NCBI GenBank assembly: GCA_002243285.1
Contig: CP022585.1
Location: 4,487,444 to 4,551,443 of the forward strand
Reading direction: 5' to 3'
Source of the DNA: Candidatus Fluviicola riflensis
GTDB taxonomy: Bacteria > Bacteroidota > Bacteroidia > Flavobacteriales_D > Crocinitomicaceae
DNA length: 64,000 nt
Each line of letters begins with the position of its first letter. The stretch's first letter is position 1. Made by a program: the position numbers and the translations under genes. A model generated the notes under the pieces. The model worked only from the letters and a program-made list of their open reading frames with translations, made no database searches and was not told the origin of the DNA. Positions 42,997-51,188 of this stretch are shown here, piece by piece.

Positions 42997-45060
42997 TCAG
43001 TGTTCATCTTCCATTTTTGAAAGGCATCGCGCATGTAATTTATTTGATCGCCAACAGTTTCTGTAGATGAAATCAAAAGTAAATCCATCATGTTTGTACG
43101 TTTCATTTTTTTTGCGGATTTCTCCTCCTATTTGATCCACATAGCCATCAGAGAATAAAACTATTCGATCTCCAGAGATACAATTGAATTGATTGTTTTC
43201 AAAAGGTACATTTACAAATGATCTCCCAACAGGTCTTCGGGTTCCATTAATAACTCCAATCTGAGTATTTTCGTTTTCATACTTGATTGGAAATTCTACT
43301 CGGTTGTTGATTGATTTAGAACGAATTATCCAAGCATTGTGATTTGCGCCCGTAAAATGAAGTGTTTTAGTGGCTGGTTCAAAAATGCAAAAACTCAAAT
43401 CCATTCCATCGTTTATTGTATTGCTTCCTCGATGAAAGCTTTTCAATAAAAACTGGTTTACTTCTTCCACCATCGAAGCAGTATCCACCCCTGAATTTTC
43501 CTTAGTCGCTTTCTCCAGCCCGTTCATTCCAATCAGTGAAACCATCGCGCCAGGAACACCATGACCCGTACAATCTCCAATTCCAAAAATGAGTGCGTCT
43601 TTCCGTGGAAACAAGAAGTAGAAATCGCCACTTACAATGTCTTTTGGAGCGAAAAACAATTCAATATCCAAATGCGGATTCTTCAATTGTTTTAAATTGG
43701 GTAAAGAAGCTTGTTGAATATAGTTTGCATAATTAATGGAATCCAAGACTTCTTTATTTTTAAATTGAAGTTCATCCATTGCTTCTGATAAGGCAAAATG
43801 CGATTTCGCTATTTCGGAATTTTTAGAATTGAGTAATTTGTTTGAAAGTTGCTTTTGCCTGTTTGACCTGAAAAGTATAAGAAGTCCACCACTCAAAAAC
43901 AGAAGCAATATTACGGACAAAATCACGTAATTTCTGTTTTTTTCAGCGTGGTCATTTAAGCGCTGTTCACGCTCCTTTTGTAACTCACCTTGAATTTGTA
44001 AGTTCTTTATTTGTACTTCTTTTTTTTCTGTTTCATACTTCGTTTCTAATTCTTCCAATGCCCTTGCTTGCTCTTGTAAATTCATGGTGTCTTTCAATGA
44101 ATTGTATTTTTCCATGAATTCAAAAGCATCTTTATAAGAGCCATTTTTCGCATAAGCACCCGCGAGACCTAAATAACTGGATATCAGATTTAATGAATCT
44201 CCAATCTCTTGTTTCAATTCACATGATTTTTTGAAATAAGTAATTGCTTCTGAATAATTGGAAAGATCTTCATACGTTTGACCAATATTGTTGTAATTGA
44301 AAGAAATCCATTCTTTATTATTGCTGGCCTTGTTCATTTCCAAGGCTTTGAAAAAGTAGTTCAGTGCTTCGTTGTACTTTTTTGTACGTCGCATCACATT
44401 CCCTAAATTATTGTAGTTCCCAGCAATTAAACGCTTATTCTTCAACTGTTTTGCTATCGTCAGACTTTTGTTGTAATAACGAATGGCTTCAGGATATCTT
44501 TCCTGTTCCTTCACCGCATTACCGAGACTAATGAATGCATTTGCTTGTAACAAAAAATCGTCTAATTCCTTTCCAATTTTTAAGGAGCTCAATAAATGAC
44601 TTTCGGCTTTCTTATATTCATCCAATTTCAAATAACTCAGCGCGATCTGTCGTTGAATAGATGCTTCAGTGAAAGGAAACTCATTCTTCTGAGCTATTTT
44701 GAGTCCTTTGTAAAATAAAACGATAGCATCATTGAATTGACTGGAATCAGCTTTTTGTTTGCCTAAAACTAGATATACGGAAGAACCGTATCTTAAATCA
44801 GGAAGTAGTTTGAACGGAATCAAAGCAAGGATCGAATCTCTCTTATCAGAACCAATTGAATCTAGAATCCCAACTTCCCAGGCAAGCCATTCAAACTTTT
44901 TTTCCTTATTCTTCCTGATTTCAGAATCAATGTTTTTCACAAGTGCTAAATCACAATCATCTGATTTGCAATTTTTAAATTTATTAAAAGTAGAAGTGGC
45001 AGGAATTTGAGACCATAATAATAGCGGGCTCAAGAATATAACTAGTAGAATGTTTTTCAC
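42997..45060 (-). CDS. TPR-coiled coil-SpoIIE phosphatase, frameshifted near C-terminus
   Basis: An apparent 687-residue protein: signal peptide, about six periplasmic TPRs (residues 85-330), a coiled coil, a membrane helix near 380-400, a second coiled coil, and a SpoIIE/PP2C phosphatase domain. Motifs of the latter are ASLPNLKQLKNPHLDIELFFAPKDIVSGDFYFLF, IGDCTGHGVPGAMVSLIG and LFSDGYVDQIGG. The family's usual C-terminal tail (F-x-x-WK...QVDDVC) is absent in this frame. Deleting one A from the A8 run (plus-strand T at 43107-43114) gives it: KKMKRTNMMDLLLISSTETV, then DAFQKWKMNTEQVDDVC, with the stop at 42954-42956. It is therefore probably a frameshifted or slippage-dependent gene. Confidence 0.85.
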   Translation of the reverse strand: MKNILLVIFLSPLLLWSQIPATSTFNKFKNCKSDDCDLALVKNIDSEIRKNKEKKFEWLAWEVGILDSIGSDKRDSILALIPFKLLPDLRYGSSVYLVLGKQKADSSQFNDAIVLFYKGLKIAQKNEFPFTEASIQRQIALSYLKLDEYKKAESHLLSSLKIGKELDDFLLQANAFISLGNAVKEQERYPEAIRYYNKSLTIAKQLKNKRLIAGNYNNLGNVMRRTKKYNEALNYFFKALEMNKASNNKEWISFNYNNIGQTYEDLSNYSEAITYFKKSCELKQEIGDSLNLISSYLGLAGAYAKNGSYKDAFEFMEKYNSLKDTMNLQEQARALEELETKYETEKKEVQIKNLQIQGELQKEREQRLNDHAEKNRNYVILSVILLLFLSGGLLILFRSNRQKQLSNKLLNSKNSEIAKSHFALSEAMDELQFKNKEVLDSINYANYIQQASLPNLKQLKNPHLDIELFFAPKDIVSGDFYFLFPRKDALIFGIGDCTGHGVPGAMVSLIGMNGLEKATKENSGVDTASMVEEVNQFLLKSFHRGSNTINDGMDLSFCIFEPATKTLHFTGANHNAWIIRSKSINNRVEFPIKYENENTQIGVINGTRRPVGRSFVNVPFENNQFNCISGDRIVLFSDGYVDQIGGEIRKKNETYKHDGFTFDFIYRNCWRSNKLHARCLSKMEDEH

Positions 45061-45111
45061 AAAACTAAATTTAGTAAAATTTTAGAAACGCTAGTGTCCG
45101 ATAAAACCTTT

Positions 45112-45232
45112 TGAAAAGCGGCATTTCCTAAGAACGGCTTCCTTGCTTGACTAGTCCTAAATAACCAATACAGGTTTTAGACTAGTCAAGTACTGAAATT
45201 TACGAAGAAGTTTCAGAAATGAGACTCTATTT
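45112..45232. repeat. Inverted repeat behind the SpoIIE gene region
   Basis: CTTGACTAGTC near 45150 is inverted as GACTAGTCAAG near 45180, with further imperfect pairing inside the loop (CTAAATAACC against AGGTTTTAG). Upstream lies CTAGTGTCCG, a pattern seen at some IS ends. This gap (45061-45272) has no ORF; it may hold a promoter or element remnants. Confidence 0.4.
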
Positions 45233-45272
45233 TTGAACACAGAATTTATGTGTTTTTTTCGTGTCCCACAGA

Positions 45273-45569
45273 TTATTTATTCTTCATCACCATTCGAATG
45301 GTCTGACATGTGCGTTGTTCAACCAAAATGTCTTTATCAACAGTAACACGATCAATTGTAGCTTGGTCGTAATGAAGGATAGTCACCAACTCCAAGCCTT
45401 CATTATATTTTACGGTATATTGATCGTGGAATTTCGCTACCAAGCGTTTTGGATCCGTTTTCGCTCGGTCAAAACCAATAGAAAAACTCCAAGCCGAATT
45501 TTTCATTAGGTTTATTTTCACTCCATAGAATGCCAATTGCTGGAAAATGTCGCCTAAATTTTCTTTCAC
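45273..45569 (-). pseudogene. C-terminal fragment of aspartate kinase
   Basis: 98 residues match the end of the Bacteroidota aspartokinase ACT region: FYGVKINLMKNSAWSFSIGFD, VKYNEGLELVTILHY and DILVEQRTCQT. A complete enzyme has about 440 residues and an N-terminal kinase domain with KFGGTS, all missing here. The listed GTG start overlaps the stop of the GIY-YIG gene, and the frame stays open upstream with no aspartokinase similarity, so this is a truncated remnant, probably made by recombination. It cannot be catalytic. Confidence 0.75.
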
Positions 45570-45778
45570 GTGATGGATTTTAGTTCCTTTTCTCGTCTCA
45601 TTGCCTCCACCTTTGAATCAAAAAATTCGACATACTCAACGGTCCACGGACGGAATTTTATTGTAAATCCTTTAGTTGCCAATTCATTGTGAGAATGAAA
45701 TCGATCAATTAAGTCGGAAGTATATCCAACATAGATTTTGTCATGGGTAATTGAGTAGAGTACGTAGGTAACAAACAT
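45566..45778 (-). CDS. GIY-YIG endonuclease domain protein, truncated
   Basis: 70 residues from ATG at 45778 (MFVTYVLYSITHDKIYVGYT). The GIY-YIG pair appears as YVLYS...KIYVGYT, followed by DLIDRFHSHNE, where the Arg and His of the family are expected, and REKELK. Family members are usually 80-95 residues and end with a helix after REKxLK (roughly GWSR-K-I-LIE). Here the frame stops right after KSIT, at the junction with the aspartokinase fragment, so the last 12-20 residues are missing. The longer ORF upstream is only readthrough of the tRNA gene. Confidence 0.8.
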   Translation of the reverse strand: MFVTYVLYSITHDKIYVGYTSDLIDRFHSHNELATKGFTIKFRPWTVEYVEFFDSKVEAMRREKELKSIT

Positions 45779-45800
45779 AGAAGGTGGTTTTCTACAAAAC

Positions 45801-45835
45801 AAAAAAGGATTGCCAAACTGACAATCCTCTTTTTT

Positions 45836-45836
<1 letters not shown>
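45801..45836. terminator. Bidirectional terminator after the initiator tRNA
   Basis: AGGATTG at 45806-45812 pairs with CAATCCT at 45822-45828; A-tracts and T-tracts flank both sides. Confidence 0.8.
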
Positions 45837-45910
<74 letters not shown>

Positions 45911-46063
45911 CTCTATTCATTGAAACAATAAATGTTTGAATGCGATGCAAAGATACGCATTTTTTAGCCCCAAGCAATAGCAAAACCAATAAAAGACACA
46001 AAAAATGATAAAAAGATCCTGTACGGGTTTTCGCAACACGGCGTTTTTGAGTATTGCTATACC

Positions 46064-46096
46064 GTTTTACTAAACTATTAGTAACTCGTAGGTTTG
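46064..46096 (+). promoter_or_regulatory. Promoter of the YiaAB gene
   Basis: TAGGTTTG at 46089-46096 matches TAnnTTTG, with GTTTTA at 46064-46069 as a weak -33 partner (19-nt spacer). The ATG is at 46122. Confidence 0.55.
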
Positions 46097-46121
46097 TCAA
46101 AACAAATTAAAACAAAAACCC

Positions 46122-46547
46122 ATGACACAAAAACCTTCATTTGCCTTTATAGCTGCCAGCTGGGCTGCTTTTGGAACAGGAATTATCGGGTACTTCGCAG
46201 GACTTTTCCGCAGCGAACTTTACCTGAGCGAAAAAGGATACTACTTCACCGTTATCATGTTCGGACTTTTCTCTGTGATTTCCGTACAAAAAAGCGTGCG
46301 GGACCGTCTCGAAGGTGTTCCGGTGACGGACCTTTATTACGGAATCAGTTGGTTCTGCACGATCCTTTCCATCGCTTTACTCGTAGTAGGGTTGTGGAAC
46401 GCCAAAATGTGGGGCAGCGAAAAAGGATTCTACGCCTTCTCGTTTATCCTGGCGCTTTTCGGAGTCATCGCCATACAAAAAAATACCCGCGATACACTGG
46501 CCGCTGAGCAGGCTGAGAAAGCGGAAAAACAAATTCCCCGGCAGTAG
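46122..46547 (+). CDS. YiaA/YiaB-like membrane protein
   Basis: A 141-residue membrane protein built of two copies of the two-helix YiaAB domain. The first copy reads FAFIAASWAAFGTGIIGYFAGLF...LSEKGYYFTVIMFGLFSVISVQKSVRD; the second reads GISWFCTILSIALLVVGLWNAKMWGSEKGFYAFSFILALFGVIAIQKNTRD. The SEKGFYAF and QKxxRD elements in each half mark the family. It resides in the inner membrane with an unknown role. It stands alone behind its own promoter. Confidence 0.88.
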   Translation: MTQKPSFAFIAASWAAFGTGIIGYFAGLFRSELYLSEKGYYFTVIMFGLFSVISVQKSVRDRLEGVPVTDLYYGISWFCTILSIALLVVGLWNAKMWGSEKGFYAFSFILALFGVIAIQKNTRDTLAAEQAEKAEKQIPRQ

Positions 46548-46733
46548 ATTCGCTTGGCGAAACACTGCGGGGAAATATTAAGCAATAACCACGATCACCA
46601 TAAATCAACGTACCCGGTTCTTTTAAGAGTCGGGTATTGTGCTGTATGGATAAATGCATCGCCGGAAAATCAAGTACGATTTTCTCCACCACTTATTGAC
46701 CTGTGAGAGACTAGTTTTACCGAAAAAATCACC

Positions 46734-47297
46734 ATGAAACATATTACTCTTTTAATAGCGATCTTCCTTCTTTTTGGAAGCGCAGCCCAAGCCCAGAATG
46801 GGAGCGTCAACGCCGAATGGGATGATTATTTCATGCCCGGAATCGGGTACAAAGTATATACGCCTAAACAAAGCGATAGTCTAGGTGTTTATCATGGAAT
46901 TATGACCGAATTTGTGATCTACGCCCGTGCTCGTGGTGGTGAAACATGGCGTTCGGGGCCGTCGCGGGTAAAAACGTACGGAAACCTGAGCATTCTGAAA
47001 AGCAATGCGGATGGCGCACGGGATATCTTTAATGTAAACGTAGGGTTGAACCTCTCGTTTGAAGCCATGATACAACGCAAATGCTTCATTCCGTATTTCG
47101 GATTGGAACTGGGAGGTTTGTTTCAGCGTGATTTTTCTTCGTTGCAATTCACTCCCGTGGCCGGACTTCAGTTGATCTCGACCAAAAACGTGATTTGGAG
47201 CGCCCAGGCCGGGTATAATTATACCATCAAGTACTTCGACGAGTATTCAGGAATGCAGTATTCGAGCACGGTGAACCTGTTGCTGTGGAATAATTGA
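46734..47297 (+). CDS. Secreted outer-membrane-like protein, unknown function
   Basis: A 187-residue protein with a signal peptide (MKHITLLIAIFLLFGSAAQAQN) and an all-beta mature part (PGIGYKVYTPKQSD, LSFEAMIQRKCFIPYFGLELGGLFQRD, FTPVAGLQLIS, WSAQAGYNYTI). This suggests a small outer-membrane barrel. No family is recognised. The 275 bp behind it contains an imperfect palindrome but no gene. Confidence 0.65.
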   Translation: MKHITLLIAIFLLFGSAAQAQNGSVNAEWDDYFMPGIGYKVYTPKQSDSLGVYHGIMTEFVIYARARGGETWRSGPSRVKTYGNLSILKSNADGARDIFNVNVGLNLSFEAMIQRKCFIPYFGLELGGLFQRDFSSLQFTPVAGLQLISTKNVIWSAQAGYNYTIKYFDEYSGMQYSSTVNLLLWNN

Positions 47298-47331
47298 TTT
47301 CGGTTTTGCACTAAAGTATCGTTGTTTTTAC

Positions 47332-47451
47332 TCCCACAGATGCAGATTTTGGCGCTTCTAACGGCAGCGCTAAATGGCAATAAGTAAATGACGGCAATCA
47401 ACAAATCCAAGCGAGGGCGTTAGCCGAGCTAAATCTGTGTATTCTGTGGGG
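47332..47451. repeat. Imperfect 120-bp palindrome upstream of era
   Basis: CCCACAGAT-gCAGATTT on the left and AAATCTG-TGTATTCTGTGGG on the right are inverted, with further internal similarity (GGCGCTTCTAACGGCAGCG and its counterpart AGCGAGGGCGTTAGCCGAGC). It lies in the gap between the outer-membrane-like gene and era. It may be a folded intergenic repeat or transcription barrier. Confidence 0.45.
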
Positions 47452-47546
47452 AAAATAATGTGTCGGCTAGCCAATACTGAATCACCACCCAAGTTTTGGT
47501 TCAACGTTCTTTAACGGTTGAAAATGTGTAACTAGGTAATTAACGT

Positions 47547-47554
47547 TATCTTTG
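47547..47554 (+). promoter_or_regulatory. -7 promoter element of era
   Basis: TATCTTTG matches TAnnTTTG and lies 20 nt upstream of the ATG at 47574. TTG at 47518-47520 is a -33 candidate, but its spacer (26 nt) is too long. Confidence 0.5.
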
Positions 47555-47573
47555 CACAAAAATTCAACACATT

Positions 47574-48449
47574 ATGTCTCACAAATCTGCTTTCGTAAAC
47601 ATCGTCGGTAGCCCAAATGTTGGGAAATCAACGCTCATGAACGGATTGGTGGGCGAAAAACTCTCCATCGTTACCTCGAAAGCGCAAACCACGCGTCACC
47701 GTATTCACGGGCTGGTAAACGGTGAAGATCACCAGATTGTATTTTCCGATACACCCGGTGTGGTAAACGCCTCCTATAAATTGCACGAAGCAATGATGAG
47801 CTACGTAGAAGCATCTTTTAAAGATGCTGACATCCTGCTTTTCATTACCGACATGCACGAGAATGAAATGAATCACAAAGAAACGCTGGAACGCATTGTG
47901 AAACTCAATATTCCGGTGTTGCTGATCATTAATAAAATCGATCTGGGTGACCAGGATAAAGTGGTTGCACGCCGTCAATACTGGCAGGAACAAGTTCCGA
48001 ATGCCGAAATTATCCCGGTTTCCGCCCTGCATAAATTCAACATCGACCGGATTTGGGAACGCATCCTGGAATTGGCGCCCGAAGGCCCGGCTTATTTCGA
48101 CAAAGAGGAATTGTCTGACCGCCCGATGCGCTTTTTCGTTGCCGAAATGATCCGCGAGAAAATTTTCCTTCACTGCGATAAAGAAGTGCCGTATGCCTGC
48201 CAGGTGGAAATAGAAACCTACCAGGAATCGGAGAAAATCGTTCACATTCGTGCATTGATCATCGTTGAACGCGATTCACAAAAAGGAATCCTGATCGGTA
48301 AAGGTGGTGACATGCTGAAACGAATCGGAAAAGAAGCGCGCCTCGACATGGAAGCATTCATTGGCCAGAAAGTGTTTTTGGAAACTTTCGTAAAGGTGGA
48401 TAAAGACTGGCGGGCGAGCGAGCAGAAGTTGAAGAAATATGGATATTAA
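47574..48449 (+). CDS. era: GTPase Era
   Basis: A 291-residue ribosome-assembly GTPase that binds the 16S rRNA 3' end. Motifs are G1 GSPNVGKST, G2 TTRHRIHG, G3 DTPG, G4 NKID, then a C-terminal KH domain (IREKIFLHCDKEVPYACQVEI..., RDSQKGILIGKGGDMLKRIGKEAR, VKVDKDWRASEQKLKKYGY). The length is standard. It is followed by der 113 bp downstream, the usual pairing of two essential ribosome-assembly GTPases in Bacteroidota. Confidence 0.97.
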   Translation: MSHKSAFVNIVGSPNVGKSTLMNGLVGEKLSIVTSKAQTTRHRIHGLVNGEDHQIVFSDTPGVVNASYKLHEAMMSYVEASFKDADILLFITDMHENEMNHKETLERIVKLNIPVLLIINKIDLGDQDKVVARRQYWQEQVPNAEIIPVSALHKFNIDRIWERILELAPEGPAYFDKEELSDRPMRFFVAEMIREKIFLHCDKEVPYACQVEIETYQESEKIVHIRALIIVERDSQKGILIGKGGDMLKRIGKEARLDMEAFIGQKVFLETFVKVDKDWRASEQKLKKYGY

Positions 48450-48545
48450 GAATTGAGAATGTAAAAATGTAAAATTGAAAAGGGGGATTTGTCTTTATCA
48501 ATTTTGCATTTTCAATTTTCAATTAAAACGTAGTGCTGTGAAGTA
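48450..48545 (+). repeat. AT-rich dyad between era and der
   Basis: AATTGAGAATGTAAAAATGT at about 48452 onward is inverted near 48500-48526 (TTGCATTTTCAATTTTCAATT). It may form a stem-loop in the era-der mRNA. It is AT-rich with no U-tract, so termination is doubtful. Confidence 0.35.
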
Positions 48546-48562
48546 CGTCAAATAAAGTAAAA

Positions 48563-49873
48563 ATGGGAAATATTATTGCCATCGTAGGCCGGCCGAATGT
48601 CGGAAAATCGACCTTATTCAATCGGTTAACAGAATCCAATCGTGCAATCGTAAAAGAAATCAGTGGTGTAACGCGTGATCGTATTTATGGTCGTGGCGAA
48701 TGGAACGGAATTCCGTTTTCGGTAATCGACACCGGTGGTTATGTACACGGATCCGACGATATTTTTGAAGGAGAAATTCGCAAGCAGGTTGAAATCGCTA
48801 TCGACGAAGCTAACGTAATCTTGTTTATGGTAGATACCATGACCGGAATTGTTGACCTCGACGAAACAGTAGCCGCGATGCTGCGCAAAACCAAGAAAAA
48901 AGTGTTGGTAATCGCCAACAAAGTAGATAATACCGACCGCGTTGGTATGTCAAGTGAATTCTGGTCGTTCGGTTTGGGCGAAGTATTCGACTTATCTGCC
49001 GCCAACGGATCGGGAACCGGGGAAATCCTAGATGAGGTAGTGAAATACTTCGAAAAAGAAGATCCACGTGGTGAAGAAGAAGCCGGCTTACCGCGCATTG
49101 CTGTTGTGGGGAAACCGAACGTCGGAAAATCATCGTTTATCAATTCCCTTACCGGCGAAGAACGCAACATTGTTACCGATATTTCAGGAACTACGCGTGA
49201 TGCGATCAATACCCGTTTCAAAGCTTTCGGCTTCGATTTCATGCTCATCGATACAGCCGGAATCAGAAAGAAAGCCAAAGTAACTGAAGACATTGAGTTT
49301 TACTCGGTATTGCGCTCAGTGCGTACAATTGAGAGCTCTGATGTGTGTGTGTTTATGATCGACGCTACCGAAGGTTTGCAAAAACAGGATCTGCATATTT
49401 TCTACGTCATCGAGAAAAATCACAAAGGTGTTGTTGTGTTGGTGAACAAGTGGGATTTGGTCGAAAAAGACCACAAAACCAGTTTGGAATTCGAAGAGCA
49501 ATTGCGCCGTGATCTGGCTCCGTTCAACGATGTGCCGATTGTATTTACGTCTACCATTACCAAACAACGTATGCACAAGGCGCTTGAGAAAGTAATGGAA
49601 GTACACGAAAACCGGATTCGTAAAATTCCGACTTCGGTGTTGAACGATACCTTACAAGCGATTATTGCTGCAACTCCGCCGCCATCCATCAAAGGAAAAT
49701 ACATCAAGATCAAATACATTCAGCAGTTACCCACGCACGCTCCGGCGTTTGCCTTTTTCTGTAACCTGCCGCAATACATTCCGGATTCCTACAAGCGTTT
49801 CCTCGAAAATCGTTTGCGTGAAAAGTTCAACTTCGAAGGTGTTCCGGTGAGGATTTTCTTCCGAAGAAAGTAA
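48563..49873 (+). CDS. der: GTPase Der (EngA)
   Basis: A 436-residue double-GTPase involved in 50S assembly. G-domain 1 has GRPNVGKST, DTGG and NKVDN; G-domain 2 has GKPNVGKSSFIN, TTRDAINT, DTAGIRKK and NKWDLVEK. The C-terminal KH-like domain reads TPPPSIKGKYIKIKYIQQLPTHAPAFAFFCNLP and ends RVPVRIFFRRK-like. The length is standard. A terminator follows. Confidence 0.97.
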   Translation: MGNIIAIVGRPNVGKSTLFNRLTESNRAIVKEISGVTRDRIYGRGEWNGIPFSVIDTGGYVHGSDDIFEGEIRKQVEIAIDEANVILFMVDTMTGIVDLDETVAAMLRKTKKKVLVIANKVDNTDRVGMSSEFWSFGLGEVFDLSAANGSGTGEILDEVVKYFEKEDPRGEEEAGLPRIAVVGKPNVGKSSFINSLTGEERNIVTDISGTTRDAINTRFKAFGFDFMLIDTAGIRKKAKVTEDIEFYSVLRSVRTIESSDVCVFMIDATEGLQKQDLHIFYVIEKNHKGVVVLVNKWDLVEKDHKTSLEFEEQLRRDLAPFNDVPIVFTSTITKQRMHKALEKVMEVHENRIRKIPTSVLNDTLQAIIAATPPPSIKGKYIKIKYIQQLPTHAPAFAFFCNLPQYIPDSYKRFLENRLREKFNFEGVPVRIFFRRK

Positions 49874-49892
49874 AGAATATTTTAGATAAAAG

Positions 49893-49924
49893 AATCCCTT
49901 TTCCTTTTAGGTGAGGGATTTTTT
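49893..49924 (+). terminator. Terminator of der
   Basis: AATCCC at 49893-49898 pairs with GGGATT at 49915-49920 followed by TTTTTTA. Confidence 0.75.
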
Positions 49925-49945
49925 ATTTCCACCTAAATAATCAAT

Positions 49946-50041
49946 TCCAAAATAATTATGTTTATATCGGATTATAATCCAAAATAATTATGTTTTTATT
50001 GGAATGTAATCCGAAATAGTTATACTTTTGTTGGAGTAGCA
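49946..50041 (+). repeat. Three 32-bp tandem repeats (operator-like)
   Basis: Units begin at 49946, 49978 and 50010 with exact 32-bp spacing (about three helical turns). Each begins TCC(A/G)AAATA and contains TTATG/TTATAC followed by TTT...T(A/G)TTGGA-like sequence. The third unit contains TACTTTTG, a match to TAnnTTTG (the -7 element), just before the ATG at 50055. They look like binding sites for a regulator or for the gene's own product. Confidence 0.6.
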
Positions 50042-50054
50042 AACAGATATTGCC

Positions 50055-51188
50055 ATGATACGTCGCGTTATTGTCCAACATTTACAAGCGGACCTTTTCC
50101 AGGGAAAGGCGATTTTGCTTTTTGGTCCGAGGCAAGTAGGCAAAACAACCGTTTTGGAAGAGCTACTTAAAGATCAGAATCAACCATATCTGATTCTCAA
50201 TGCTGATGAAACCGATGTGCGGGAATCATTGGAAAACACTACGAGTACAGCTTTACGTAATTTATTTGGCGATAACAAAATTGTATTTATTGACGAAGCG
50301 CAACGGGTACACAATATCGGACTTACACTAAAACTGATCACCGATCAAATCAAGGATGTACAAGTAATTGCTTCCGGATCATCAGCATTTGATTTGGCTT
50401 CTCAAACGCAGGAATCGCTAACCGGGCGCAAGTACGAACATTTGTTACTTCCGGTTTCGTTTACAGAAATGGTCACGCACCATGGTTTATTAGAGGAAAA
50501 ACGATTGTTGCAGCAGCGCATGATTTATGGTTATTATCCCGAAATTGTAAGTAACCCGTCAAAAGCAGAAAAACACATTAAACTATTAGCTAATAGCTAT
50601 TTGTACAAAGACTTGTTGCAGTTGGAATCGATGAAAAAACCTGCATTATTGACCAAAATACTCAAAGCTTTGGCTCTGCAAGTAGGTAGTGAGGTTTCGT
50701 TTCAGGAAATCAGTCGTTTGGTAAATGCGGATTATCATACGGTGGAAAAATACATCGCCCTGCTGCAAAAAACATTTGTGATTTTTACGCTTCCGGCTTT
50801 TAGCAGAAACGTACGAAATGAAATCCGTAAAGGGCAAAAGATTTACTTCTATGATAATGGTATTCGCAATTCGGTGATCGGGAATTTTCATGGATTGGAA
50901 AATCGTACGGATGTGGGAGCGTTGTGGGAAAATTTTCTGCTGGCGGAACGCATGAAATACCTTAATCAACAGGGAATTGATCGCGACACGTATTTTTGGA
51001 GAACAACACAGCAGCAGGAAATCGATTACCTGGAAGAAGATGCGAATGGAATCATTGCATTCGAATTCAAATGGAATGCACGTAAATTACCACGCTTTTC
51101 AAAAACGTTTCTCAACGCCTATGAGGTGAATTCAACTGAGGTGATTACTCCGGAGAATTTCACCGGCTTCTTAGGATTAGACTTCTAA
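50055..51188 (+). CDS. AAA ATPase with DUF4143 domain
   Basis: A 377-residue ATP-binding protein of the AAA_14/DUF4143 type. The Walker A motif is FGPRQVGKTTVLEELL (residues 24-39), and the Walker B-like motif is KIVFIDEAQRVHNIGLTLKLITD. The sensor motif ASGSSAFDL and the family motif TGRKYEHLLLPVSFTEM follow, and the C-terminal DUF4143 half has QVGSEVSFQEISRLVNADYHTVEKYIALLQKTFVI and FWRTTQQQEIDYLEE. It probably belongs to an addiction-, transfer- or defence-related ATPase family of unknown target. It lies behind the 32-bp repeats. Its stop overlaps that of the convergent metallo-hydrolase by 3 bp. Confidence 0.88.
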   Translation: MIRRVIVQHLQADLFQGKAILLFGPRQVGKTTVLEELLKDQNQPYLILNADETDVRESLENTTSTALRNLFGDNKIVFIDEAQRVHNIGLTLKLITDQIKDVQVIASGSSAFDLASQTQESLTGRKYEHLLLPVSFTEMVTHHGLLEEKRLLQQRMIYGYYPEIVSNPSKAEKHIKLLANSYLYKDLLQLESMKKPALLTKILKALALQVGSEVSFQEISRLVNADYHTVEKYIALLQKTFVIFTLPAFSRNVRNEIRKGQKIYFYDNGIRNSVIGNFHGLENRTDVGALWENFLLAERMKYLNQQGIDRDTYFWRTTQQQEIDYLEEDANGIIAFEFKWNARKLPRFSKTFLNAYEVNSTEVITPENFTGFLGLDF

